Shown: positions 27,481 to 34,515 of the stretch, one piece after another
Numbering within the stretch: position 1 is the stretch's first letter
Layout of the letters: every line of letters starts with the position of its first letter
Source: Serratia ureilytica
GTDB taxonomy: Bacteria; Pseudomonadota; Gammaproteobacteria; Enterobacterales; Enterobacteriaceae
DNA: 64,000 nt
Assembly (NCBI RefSeq): GCF_013375155.1
Contig: NZ_JABXOF010000001.1
Span: forward strand, 248,001-312,000
Direction of reading: 5' to 3'
The notes under the pieces: generated by a model
Told to the model about the DNA's origin: nothing
The model's database searches: none
Seen by the model: the letters and a program-made list of their open reading frames with translations, nothing else
Position numbers and translations under genes: made by a program

Positions 27481-28212
27481 TTATTTCGCCTCGCTGCCCA
27501 CCTTCATCGCCCCGGCGTAACGGGCGCCCATCCCCCAGGCGGCGCCGTGGTCGCGGGCGATCTGCAATACGCCTCCCGCCGTGGCTTTGCGGCTCCAGTC
27601 CTGCTGCCATTCCAGCATCAACGCCACCCAGTTGATGGGCGTGGCGCCCGCCTGTATCAGGCGCTGCATGGCGTTGTTTTGGCTGTCTGGCGTAATGTCG
27701 CCGGTGACGTCCGACAGGATATAAACCTCATACCCCTCGCCCAGAGCGGACAGTGCCGGCAGCATCACGCAGCTGGCGGTCCACAATCCGCCGATGATGA
27801 TTTTCTTGCGGCCGGATTGTTTAATCAGATCCACTACGCGCCGATCCTGCCAGACGTTGATGGCGGTGCGATCGTACACCTGCAGATCCGGACGTGCCTG
27901 CGTCACCTGCTGGAATACCGGCCCGGCGAAGCTTTTGGCGTTGGCCGAGGCCAGAATGGTCGGCACGTTGAACACCTTGGCGGCCTTGGCGATGCCGGCG
28001 GCGTTATTCACCAGATTGGTTTGATCGATAGAGGAAATGGTCATGCCGAACATGTCCTGCAGATCGACCAGCAGCAACAGGCTGTTGTCGGCGGTCAGCG
28101 GTTGCACATAACCCGTCTGGCGGCTATCGGCGGCGGGGGATTGCGCCAGCGCGGCGACGGGGGCGGTGGCGGCGCTCAGGCCGAGCATCAAGGCGAACAG
28201 GGTCTTTTTCAT
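27481..28212 (-). CDS. Exported isochorismatase-family hydrolase (YcaC-like)
   Basis: 243 residues from the start at 28212 (GGAG 8 nt upstream); an in-frame extension to 28254 is not used. Signal peptide about 1-22 (ends ALAQ), which is unusual because YcaC-like hydrolases are generally cytosolic. The cysteine-hydrolase triad is visible: Asp in LLLVDLQDMFG, Lys (probably in the ANAKSFAG or KKIIIGG region) and Cys in GLWTASCVMLPA. Substrate unknown. It is divergent from a LysR regulator at 28345, its likely controller, with a 132-bp shared promoter region. Confidence 0.85.
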   Translation of the reverse strand: MKKTLFALMLGLSAATAPVAALAQSPAADSRQTGYVQPLTADNSLLLLVDLQDMFGMTISSIDQTNLVNNAAGIAKAAKVFNVPTILASANAKSFAGPVFQQVTQARPDLQVYDRTAINVWQDRRVVDLIKQSGRKKIIIGGLWTASCVMLPALSALGEGYEVYILSDVTGDITPDSQNNAMQRLIQAGATPINWVALMLEWQQDWSRKATAGGVLQIARDHGAAWGMGARYAGAMKVGSEAK

Positions 28213-28344
28213 TATTAACTCCATGATTATCAGTAGATTAAATTCACTTCCCACTCAGGGAAGCGGTTGAATAAAGTCTACTGAGGTTGTTGAGGTTAAT
28301 AATCTGTGTTTTATTGAATTTATAATTAACCAATAGGACATAAT

Positions 28345-29241
28345 GTGGACGTGCTACTGACGATGCGCGCCTTTCGCCGCGTGGTTGAGCGCAACAGTTT
28401 TTATAAGGCGGCGGAGGATCTGGCGATCACGCCGGCGGCGTTGAGCAAGCAGATTAAGCAGTTGGAGAACCGGTTGGGGACATTGTTGCTGGTGCGCACC
28501 ACCCGCAGCATGAGCCTGACCGAAGCCGGGCAGCTCTATTACCAGGAAGCCTGTCGGTTGCTTGGCGAGTTTGACGCGCTGGAGCAGACGGTTGCAGCCA
28601 GTGCGCAGCAGGTCTCCGGCACGCTGCGGGTCAATGCGCCGCTCTCGTTCGGCCTGACGGTGCTGTCGCCGCTGCTGCCGCCGTTTATGCAACGCTACCC
28701 GCAGCTGCAGGTGGAACTGACGCTGGACGACAGGGTATTGGACGTGGTGGCGGCCGGTTTCGACATTTCCTTGCGCATTCGCCGACGGCTGCCGGATTCT
28801 TCCCTCAGTGCCCGGGCACTGGGTGAAGTGCACCAGCGAATTTGCGCCGCACCCGGCTATTTGGCGCAGCACGGCGTGCCGCAAACGCCGAATGACTTGC
28901 CGCGTCACAGCTGTCTGGCCTATTCCCTGGCGGAAAGGCCGGGGCAGTGGCAGTTCACCGCCGGCGAGGAGAGCCTGAGAGTGACGTTCACTCCCCGGCT
29001 GATCGCCAACAACAGCCTGATGCTGCGGGATATGCTGGTGGCGGGACTGGGCATCGGTTCGCTGCCGTCGTTTGTGGCGGATCCCGAGATCGCTGCCGGC
29101 AGACTGGTGCGGCTGTTCCCTGAACAGATTGCCGACGTGCATCAGGTCTTCGCGGTTTACCCGACGCGCCGGCATGTGCAGCAGAAAGTGAGTTTATTCA
29201 CCGAGTTTGTGCGAGAACAGGGATTGATGACGGCGAATTGA
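28345..29241 (+). CDS. LysR-family regulator
   Basis: 298 residues. The N-terminal winged helix (about 1-60) reads MRAFRRVVERNSFYKAAEDLAITPAALSKQIKQLENRLG, followed by the periplasmic-binding-like effector domain (about 90-290). It resembles the DhcR/YafC-type LTTRs that autoregulate and control a divergent enzyme gene. The neighbour is the isochorismatase-family gene at 27481-28212. An ATTG...CAAT half-site pair lies just upstream (about 28313-28334), a plausible LysR box. Inducer unknown. Confidence 0.9.
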   Translation: MDVLLTMRAFRRVVERNSFYKAAEDLAITPAALSKQIKQLENRLGTLLLVRTTRSMSLTEAGQLYYQEACRLLGEFDALEQTVAASAQQVSGTLRVNAPLSFGLTVLSPLLPPFMQRYPQLQVELTLDDRVLDVVAAGFDISLRIRRRLPDSSLSARALGEVHQRICAAPGYLAQHGVPQTPNDLPRHSCLAYSLAERPGQWQFTAGEESLRVTFTPRLIANNSLMLRDMLVAGLGIGSLPSFVADPEIAAGRLVRLFPEQIADVHQVFAVYPTRRHVQQKVSLFTEFVREQGLMTAN

Positions 29242-29352
29242 CAACGCTGCACGGGTTGTCATATTCATTAGCTATGAAAAAATCCTACCGCCCATTCGCG
29301 AAAATTATTATCACCCTTCTCCAGAGGGTGGGATAGCGCGTGTGTCGCCAAT

Positions 29353-29380
29353 AAAAACCCGCCGGCAGGCGGGTTTTTTT
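29353..29380 (+). terminator. Rho-independent terminator after the LysR gene
   Basis: AACCCGCC/GGCGGGTT stem with GGCA loop and a seven-T run on the plus strand, A-run on the other side. It separates the LysR gene from the P-loop kinase. Confidence 0.88.
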
Positions 29381-29410
29381 ATCCCCTTCCGGCAACGACC
29401 GGAGAACGTC

Positions 29411-29908
29411 ATGAAAACCTACCCTGCAGTTTTACACCTGATGTGCGGCAAGGCCGGCGCAGGCAAATCGACGTTGGCGCAGCGTTTGGCCCAGCAGCCG
29501 CAAACGCTGTTGCTGAGTGAAGATGCGTGGCTGGCGACGCTGTATGAACAGGAGATGGCCAGCCTGCAAGACTACGCGCGCTGTTCCGATCGGTTGCGGC
29601 GGGCGCTGGGCGGGCACCTCGTTCAGCTGCTGCGCGGCGGTTGGTCCGTGGCGCTCGATTTCCCGATGAATACGCCGGACAGGCGGCGCTGGGCCAAAGC
29701 CTTGGCGGAGGAGGCCGGCGTCGTGCACTGCCTGCACTTTCTCGACGTCAGCCATGCGCAGTGCCTGAACCGGATAACGCTGAGAAATGCGCGCGGCGAG
29801 CACCCGTTTACACTGAGTGAGGCGGAGTTTGAGCATCTGGCGCAGTATTTTGTTCCCCCGGCGGAAGAGGAAGGGATGACCGTCTTGCGTTATGGCGAAC
29901 GGGACTGA
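29411..29908 (+). CDS. P-loop ATPase/kinase of the AAA_33 type
   Basis: 165 residues from the ATG at 29411 (GGAGAA upstream). The Walker A motif is GKAGAGKST at about 12-20, and a Walker B-like ALDFPMN follows. A C-terminal region (HCLHFLDVSHAQCLNRITLRNARGEHP) recalls the base-specific part of nucleoside or aminoglycoside-type kinases. The substrate is not evident; zeta-toxin and chloramphenicol phosphotransferase-like kinases share this fold. It is monocistronic and convergent with yjhQ. Confidence 0.78.
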   Translation: MKTYPAVLHLMCGKAGAGKSTLAQRLAQQPQTLLLSEDAWLATLYEQEMASLQDYARCSDRLRRALGGHLVQLLRGGWSVALDFPMNTPDRRRWAKALAEEAGVVHCLHFLDVSHAQCLNRITLRNARGEHPFTLSEAEFEHLAQYFVPPAEEEGMTVLRYGERD

Positions 29909-29932
29909 AAACCGGCGCCATGACGGCGCCGG
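29908..29932 (-). terminator. Terminator of the yjhX-yjhQ operon
   Basis: CCGGCGCC (29912-29919)/GGCGCCGG (29925-29932) with a 5-nt loop. On the minus strand a TTTT run follows, so it ends transcription after yjhQ. Confidence 0.75.
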
Positions 29933-29940
29933 CAACAGGG

Positions 29941-30447
29941 TTAGGCTTCGGCGTTAAACGCGTTGTGGAAGGTGACCTCCGCGCACGGCAGCGCGCCCTG
30001 GAAGGCGACGGCGCGGAAGTAGTCTTGCGGCACGCCCGGCAGGGTCAGCGCGCACTGCGCCTGGAAGCCGAAGCGGCCGTAATAGTTCGGATCGCCCAGC
30101 ACCACGCAGCCTGCGGCGCCGCGTTCCTGCAGCTCGGCCAGCAACTGGCGGATCAGCCGGCTGCCGATCCCCTGGCTCTGACAGGCCGGCAGCACCGACA
30201 CCGGCGCCAGCCCGTACCACCCGGCGGCGCCGTTGCTGAGTGCGACCGGCGAGACGGACGCGTGCCCGATCGGTGTGCCATTTTGCTCGGCGAGCAGCGA
30301 CAGGGTGAGGGCTCCCGCCGCGCGCAGCGCATTAACGATAAACTGCTCGGTGTGGCTGCTGTGTTCGGCATGCAAGAATGCGGCGGCGGTCAGGGTGGCG
30401 ATGGCGCCGACGTCGGCCGGCGTTTCGTGGCGTAAAGTAATGTCCAT
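29941..30447 (-). CDS. yjhQ: GNAT acetyltransferase, probable YjhQ antitoxin
   Basis: 168-residue GNAT-fold protein: LRHETPADVGAIATLTAAAF..., acetyl-CoA loop motif QSQGIGSRLIRQLL (Q-x-x-G-x-G/A type), then GCVVLGDPNYYGRFGF, typical of the YhbS/YjhQ group. It follows yjhX by 62 bp on the same strand, the E. coli topAI-yjhQ order, where YjhQ neutralises the topoisomerase I inhibitor YjhX. The fold is certain; the antitoxin role rests on that gene order. Confidence 0.82.
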   Translation of the reverse strand: MDITLRHETPADVGAIATLTAAAFLHAEHSSHTEQFIVNALRAAGALTLSLLAEQNGTPIGHASVSPVALSNGAAGWYGLAPVSVLPACQSQGIGSRLIRQLLAELQERGAAGCVVLGDPNYYGRFGFQAQCALTLPGVPQDYFRAVAFQGALPCAEVTFHNAFNAEA

Positions 30448-30509
30448 GGTTGTATCCTGATTAAATAAGGCTGAACCGACCGGGCTGCCTGCCCGGCCGG
30501 TATCGATGA

Positions 30510-30767
30510 TTAGCGGTTATCCAGCTGCGCACGCACGGCCTTGAGCCCGGCGAAGGTGACGCGATAAGGGCGCCCCTGGCGAGAGAGGATCAGGCGTTTG
30601 GTTTTGAGCTTGGTGAAGACGGCCAGCGAGCAGTCGGCCAGGCCGAGCCCTTCGCGGGTGTAGCATTCGACGTGGGTGACGCGACCGGCGTCGTTGCGGG
30701 TGAAGGCGATATAGCCGCCTTTGGCCAACACGTGCAGCACGCGTTGTTCCGCTTTGGAAATGTTCAT
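30510..30767 (-). CDS. yjhX: Topoisomerase I inhibitor toxin TopAI (YjhX)
   Basis: 85 residues from the ATG at 30767: [20 protein letters not shown], then [37 protein letters not shown] and [12 protein letters not shown], matching E. coli YjhX along its length. E. coli YjhX inhibits DNA topoisomerase I. The ribosome-binding site (AGGA about 11 nt upstream) lies in a segment complementary to an upstream 8-codon leader ORF, suggesting translational control. A strong promoter lies at 30937-30965. It is first in yjhX-yjhQ. Confidence 0.9.
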   Translation of the reverse strand: MNISKAEQRVLHVLAKGGYIAFTRNDAGRVTHVECYTREGLGLADCSLAVFTKLKTKRLILSRQGRPYRVTFAGLKAVRAQLDNR

Positions 30768-30861
30768 GTTGGGAGATCCTGTAATAACCCCAGATACGCG
30801 CATCCCCGCGCAAACGCGCGTCGGATACGTCAGAGTCCCTCGCCATACGGCAAGGAAGCGA

Positions 30862-30888
30862 CTATCGGGTGGTTACAATCTCCAACAT
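30862..30888 (-). CDS. Candidate leader peptide of yjhX (ToiL-like)
   Basis: Eight-codon ORF encoding MLEIVTTR, with Shine-Dalgarno GAGG 5 nt before its ATG (30894-30897) and the first start codon downstream of the predicted promoter. Its start segment (30871-30888) is complementary to the yjhX ribosome-binding and start region (30766-30789), with small bulges. In E. coli an antibiotic-sensing leader ORF named toiL is reported upstream of topAI. This may be the counterpart, but I cannot confirm peptide homology. Too short for routine gene calling. Confidence 0.6.
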   Translation of the reverse strand: MLEIVTTR

Positions 30889-30907
30889 ACAGGCCTCGGG
30901 CAGTGAA

Positions 30908-30926
30908 AAACGCCAGGGTGGCGTTT
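30908..30926 (-). other. Stem-loop at the 5' end of the yjhX transcript / possible cynTS terminator
   Basis: AAACGCCA (30908-30915) pairs with TGGCGTTT (30919-30926) over three bases. On the minus strand it is followed by TT, giving a five-T run. It is a short but perfect 8-bp hairpin after cynS and immediately downstream of the predicted yjhX transcription start, so it may end cynTS or form the transcript's 5' stem. Confidence 0.55.
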
Positions 30927-30936
30927 CAGCGCAGAT

Positions 30937-30965
30937 AATGTAGCCAATGGCCGGTTGGCTGTCAA
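30937..30965 (-). promoter_or_regulatory. Sigma70 promoter of yjhX-yjhQ
   Basis: Minus strand: consensus -35 TTGACA (30965-30960), 17-bp spacer and -10 TACATT (30942-30937). The spacer is an imperfect palindrome (GCCAACCGGCCATTGGC), which could be an operator. Predicted transcription start near 30930, giving a leader of about 160 nt. Confidence 0.75.
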
Positions 30966-31000
30966 TTTGCCGGCGACGCAGGCCGCCGGCGAAAGGCCAA

Positions 31001-31471
31001 TCAGAAAGGCTTGGTCGGCAGGTATTTGCCGTCCAGGGTGATCACCGCGCGTTCGCCGCCTTCCGGATCGGCGACCTTTTTGATATCCAGCTTGAAGTTG
31101 ATGGCGCTGATGATGCCGTCGCCGAACTGCTCGTGCACCAGCGCTTTCAGCGTGGAACCGTAAACCTGCAGCATTTCATAGAAGCGATAAATGGTCGGAT
31201 CGGTCGGCACGCCGCCGGGAATGCTGCCGCGCAGCGGGATGGTTTGCAGCAGCAGCACCGCCTCTTCGTCCAGCCCCAGCTTGGTCGCTACCGTGCGCGC
31301 CGCCGGTTCCGGCAGCGCATGCTGCCCGAGCAGCGCGGCGGTGACGAACGCCAGGCTGAGACCGGTGCCCTCGGCCAGCGCTTCGAACGTCAGGTTATGG
31401 CGAATTTTGGCGGCCATGATGGTGTCGGTGAGCGCTTCGCGCGGGGCGGCGTTATGCAGAGAGTGTGTCAT
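31001..31471 (-). CDS. cynS: Cyanate hydratase (cyanase)
   Basis: Converts cyanate and bicarbonate to ammonia and CO2. 156 residues, identical in length to E. coli CynS. The N-terminal helical domain reads [40 protein letters not shown]. The C-terminal active-site domain has Arg and Glu in [11 protein letters not shown] and the Ser in [10 protein letters not shown]. It is 20 bp downstream of cynT in the same operon; no cynX transporter gene follows. Confidence 0.97.
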   Translation of the reverse strand: MTHSLHNAAPREALTDTIMAAKIRHNLTFEALAEGTGLSLAFVTAALLGQHALPEPAARTVATKLGLDEEAVLLLQTIPLRGSIPGGVPTDPTIYRFYEMLQVYGSTLKALVHEQFGDGIISAINFKLDIKKVADPEGGERAVITLDGKYLPTKPF

Positions 31472-31491
31472 GTTAGCTCCTTATTGTCGGC

Positions 31492-32145
31492 TTAAAAACG
31501 GGCGATCGCCGGGGTGGCGGTCACCTCGGGATGGGTGGCGAGTGGTACGAAGCGGCGGGTTTCGCCGTCCAGCGCCTCGATAGCGCCGCTGGCGATGTCA
31601 TAGACCCAGCCGTGCAGCGCCAGGCGGCCCTGATCCAGTGCCAGCGCGACGGAAGGGTGCGTTTTGATGTTGTTGAGTTGGGCGATGACGTTCTCGCGCA
31701 CCATCGACGCGACCCGGGCTTCGTCAGAGGCGTGCGGATAAGCCTGATTGACCGCCTTGGCGGAATCGGCGTAACGCAGCCAGCCGGCGACCGTCGGCAG
31801 GTGATCCAGACACTGGCAGGTGGCGATGGCGGTCATCGCGCCGCAGTCGGAATGGCCACAGATCACGATATCTTCCACGCCCAGCACAGCGACGGCGTAC
31901 TCGACCGAGGCGGTAACCCCGCCGGGTTCGGGGCCGAAAGACGGCACGATGTTACCGGCGTTGCGGATAACGAACAGATCGCCCGGCTCGCGCTGGGTGA
32001 CCAGCTCCGGCACCAGGCGGCTGTCGGAACACGAGATAAACAGGGTGCGCGGGTTTTGGCGGGTCGCCAGCCGCTGAAACAGCGCCGTGCGTTCAACAAA
32101 GGCTTCGCGCTGAAACTTCAGGAAGCCTTCAATCACCTCTTTCAT
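31492..32145 (-). CDS. cynT: Beta-class carbonic anhydrase
   Basis: Zinc enzyme of 217 residues (E. coli CynT 219) that regenerates bicarbonate consumed by cyanase. The start at 32145 gives [16 protein letters not shown]; the frame extends far upstream through cynR antisense but is not used. Zinc ligands and active-site residues are Cys39, Asp41 and Arg43 (ISCSDSR), and His and Cys in CGHSDCGAM. It is first in cynTS and divergent from cynR. Confidence 0.96.
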   Translation of the reverse strand: MKEVIEGFLKFQREAFVERTALFQRLATRQNPRTLFISCSDSRLVPELVTQREPGDLFVIRNAGNIVPSFGPEPGGVTASVEYAVAVLGVEDIVICGHSDCGAMTAIATCQCLDHLPTVAGWLRYADSAKAVNQAYPHASDEARVASMVRENVIAQLNNIKTHPSVALALDQGRLALHGWVYDIASGAIEALDGETRRFVPLATHPEVTATPAIARF

Positions 32146-32191
32146 TGTCTTTCTCCCTGGGGGGTAAGCGATGACGGCATGATGAACGCTT

Positions 32192-32234
32192 CTGGCTATA
32201 GGGTCTAAGACCCATTTATAATGCTGGCTATAGG
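32192..32234. promoter_or_regulatory. CynR-type operator region
   Basis: In the cynT/cynR intergenic gap, CTGGCTATAGG occurs twice as perfect direct repeats (32192-32202 and 32224-32234, about three helical turns apart). They flank the palindrome GGGTCTAAGACCC (32201-32213). This is a likely LysR-family binding region; no binding data. Confidence 0.6.
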
Positions 32235-32256
32235 TTTTACTAATAGCTGGGGCGCT

Positions 32257-33207
32257 ATGCTGCTGCGACATATCCGATATTTTCTGGCCGTTGCCGAACA
32301 GGGCAATTTCACCCGCGCCGCCGAAGCGCTGCACGTCTCGCAACCGACGCTCTCCCAACAGATCAAACAGTTGGAGGATGCGCTGGGAGCGCCGCTGTTC
32401 GATCGCAGCGGCAGAAGGGTGCAGCTGACCGACGCCGGTGAGGCCTGGATGCGCTATGCTCGCCTGGCGCTGCAGGATCTGGACGCCGGCGCGCGGGCGA
32501 TCCATGACGTGGCGACGCTGGCGCGCGGCCATTTGCGGCTGGCGATGACCCCGACGTTCACCGCCTATCTGGTGGGGCCGACGATCGATGCGTTCTATCG
32601 CCGCTACCCGGGGATTACGCTGAGCATTGAGGAGATGGCGCAAGAACGAATCGAGGCGCTGCTGGCGCAGGATCGGCTGGATCTGGGGATTGCCTTTGAG
32701 ATGGCGCAGTCGGTGGAGGTGGAAGCCTCGGTGTTGTTCAGCGAGACGCTGGAGCTGATGGTCGGCGCCGATCATCCCCTGGCGGCGCGGCGTCGGCCGC
32801 TGACGCTGGCGGAGTGGCGACATCTGCCGCTGGCCTTGCTGAGCGGCGACTTCGCCACGCGTCAGTTTATCGATCGCTACTGCACGCAGTTGGGGTTTCG
32901 GCCGCAGGTGGCGGTAGAGGCCAATGCGCTGGGCGCCATCGTCGAGATCGTGCGGCGCGGGCAGCTCGCCACGCTGTTGCCGGCCGCGATTGCGCGCGAG
33001 AACCGGCAGTTGAAAAAGGTGGCGCTGGCCAACGCCATGCCGGCCCGTCAGGCGGTATTGCTGCAGCGCCAAGGCGCTTACCGCAGCGCCGCCGCGCAGG
33101 CGTTTATCGCCGTCTTGCAGCAACAGGGCGTTACGCCAACGCACTCCAGCGCTGCGTCATCCCCAGCAGATGCACCAGCCCGAAGCCGAGGCAAATCAGC
33201 GAGCTGA
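32257..33207 (+). CDS. cynR: LysR-family activator of the cyn operon
   Basis: 316 residues from the ATG at 32257, which matches the E. coli CynR start (MLSRHI...; here [29 protein letters not shown]). The winged helix is followed by VTP-like [26 protein letters not shown] and [11 protein letters not shown], which also match CynR. It activates cynTS in response to cyanate. It is divergent from cynT. Its 3' end overlaps the convergent membrane-protein gene by 77 bp and codes a Ser/Ala/Pro-rich tail unlike the family, so the end may be recently extended. Confidence 0.92.
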   Translation: MLLRHIRYFLAVAEQGNFTRAAEALHVSQPTLSQQIKQLEDALGAPLFDRSGRRVQLTDAGEAWMRYARLALQDLDAGARAIHDVATLARGHLRLAMTPTFTAYLVGPTIDAFYRRYPGITLSIEEMAQERIEALLAQDRLDLGIAFEMAQSVEVEASVLFSETLELMVGADHPLAARRRPLTLAEWRHLPLALLSGDFATRQFIDRYCTQLGFRPQVAVEANALGAIVEIVRRGQLATLLPAAIARENRQLKKVALANAMPARQAVLLQRQGAYRSAAAQAFIAVLQQQGVTPTHSSAASSPADAPARSRGKSAS

Positions 33208-33562
33208 CGACGATGAAGCGTTGGCTGCGGCCGGTATCGCGCAGGGCGAAAGGGCCGGCGACACCGCGCAGCAGGTAGATAAAGGTGATAATAAACAGCG
33301 CGGGCCGCAGCAGCGGCAGCGGCGCGATCAGGCCCGCGCCGGACAGCGCGTACAGCGCCCAAATAAACAGCACCAGCGCGATGCCGGCGGTGACGACGGC
33401 CGGGAACTTTTTACCCGCTTCCGCCGCCTTAATGAAGCGATCGCCGGCGCCGTATAGCCGATAGCCGCGCGGCCCGGCGGCGATCACCCAAATATGCAGC
33501 AGGGCGGCGATGGCGCTCAGCGCGGCGCCGATCAGCAGCGCGGTGTTATAGAGGTGTGGCAT
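33131..33562 (-). CDS. Small inner-membrane protein of unknown function (DUF1304-like)
   Basis: 143 residues with about four hydrophobic segments (7-28, 54-75, 83-102, 115-135) and a charged loop [22 protein letters not shown]. It reminds me of the DUF1304 membrane proteins, but I am not certain of the family. It overlaps the 3' end of the convergent cynR gene. No functional clue from context. Confidence 0.7.
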   Translation of the reverse strand: MPHLYNTALLIGAALSAIAALLHIWVIAAGPRGYRLYGAGDRFIKAAEAGKKFPAVVTAGIALVLFIWALYALSGAGLIAPLPLLRPALFIITFIYLLRGVAGPFALRDTGRSQRFIVVSSLICLGFGLVHLLGMTQRWSALA

Positions 33563-33620
33563 GGTTCAGCATCCTTGTCCTAAATCAGTCTGGTATCAAG
33601 CGTAGACCAGAATGGGTAAG

Positions 33621-34094
33621 TCAGGCCGGGGGGAGCTCAACGGCCGACATTTGCAGCGCGTCTTCAGGCACTACGTGCGCCTGCGCATCGATAAATGCCA
33701 GCTGCACCGGCAGCCCGCTGCGTTTATCCACCAGTTGAACGTGGGGGCTGTCATGCAGAATATGCCGGTGGCCCCATGCCATCAGCGCAACCAGGATAGG
33801 CCCCAGGCTGCGCCCCTTGTCCGTCAAGACATATTCATGTCGTTCGCGCTCGCCCGGCTCCCGGTAAGCGCGTTTGGCCAACAGTTCTTGTTCTACCATG
33901 GCATTCAGACGGTTGCTCAACGCCTGGCGTGAAGCGCCGATATTCTCGCGCAGCTCTTCAAAACGGCGGACGCCGTAGAATGACTCGCGCAGGATCAGTA
34001 ACGTCCAGCGATCGCCAAGCAGATCCGCGGCCTGCGCCAGCCCGCACAGGGCAAGAGAAACGGTAGGGAGATCGGGAGATTTTGACATGGGCAT
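33621..34094 (-). CDS. HxlR-family winged-helix regulator
   Basis: 157 residues. HxlR domain at about 10-105: CGLAQAADLLGDRWTLLILRESFYGVRRFEELRENIGASRQALSNRLNAM, then YVLTDKGRSLGPILVALMAWG. The C-terminal extension of about 40 residues includes KRSGLPVQLAFIDAQAHVV, common in longer HxlR proteins. It is divergent from a tautomerase gene at 34152, with a 57-bp gap containing an inverted repeat. It probably represses that gene and itself. Inducer unknown; relatives respond to aldehydes, quinones or electrophiles. Confidence 0.9.
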   Translation of the reverse strand: MPMSKSPDLPTVSLALCGLAQAADLLGDRWTLLILRESFYGVRRFEELRENIGASRQALSNRLNAMVEQELLAKRAYREPGERERHEYVLTDKGRSLGPILVALMAWGHRHILHDSPHVQLVDKRSGLPVQLAFIDAQAHVVPEDALQMSAVELPPA

Positions 34095-34109
34095 TTTCCT
34101 TCGCTAATC

Positions 34110-34130
34110 TAAGTCTTGTTTTTAGACTTA
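34110..34130. promoter_or_regulatory. Inverted repeat between HxlR regulator and tautomerase
   Basis: TAAGTCT (34110-34116) and AGACTTA (34124-34130) are perfect 7-bp inverted arms over a 7-bp T-rich centre, in the short divergent promoter region. It is a probable HxlR operator. Confidence 0.65.
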
Positions 34131-34151
34131 TCTATATTCAAGGAGAGTATA

Positions 34152-34379
34152 ATGCCATTTGTTAATGTGCAAACGGTGAAAGGCATGCTGGATGAACGGC
34201 AAAAAAGCGAGTTGCTGTCCCGCATTACCGAACTGCTGGTAGAGATAGAAGGGCGAGGCGATCCGGCGTTCAGGCAGTCGGTTTGGGTCCGAATCGATGA
34301 ACATGCGCCCGAACAATGGAGCCTGGGCGGCGTACAGCCGACGGCGGCGATGATTGCCGCGAAGTTCCCGCCGCGTTAA
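34152..34379 (+). CDS. 4-oxalocrotonate tautomerase-family enzyme
   Basis: 75-residue tautomerase-superfamily protein. The start at 34152 (AAGGAGAG upstream) gives MPFVNVQTVKGML, so Pro becomes the catalytic N-terminus after Met removal. Length and the region RITELLVEIEGRGDPAFRQSVWVRIDE fit the small hexamer-forming group. It is divergent from an HxlR regulator. Substrate unknown. Confidence 0.85.
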   Translation: MPFVNVQTVKGMLDERQKSELLSRITELLVEIEGRGDPAFRQSVWVRIDEHAPEQWSLGGVQPTAAMIAAKFPPR

Positions 34380-34515
34380 TTCAGCTATGCCGCCTGCGAA
34401 AAGGATCGGATGCCGCAGGCGCTCAAAATGTCACCGAAACTTCCCGCGATCTCTGCACCCCGTTGTGGCATAATGCGCGCCAAATCACATTCCCTATGTA
34501 TAAAGAGCGAGCGCT

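Noticed and set aside
33131-33207. Truncating the membrane-protein gene to avoid the cynR overlap
   Set aside because: The overlapping part encodes a continuous hydrophobic segment and a normal end, while the cynR tail is the unusual part, so both were kept as read.
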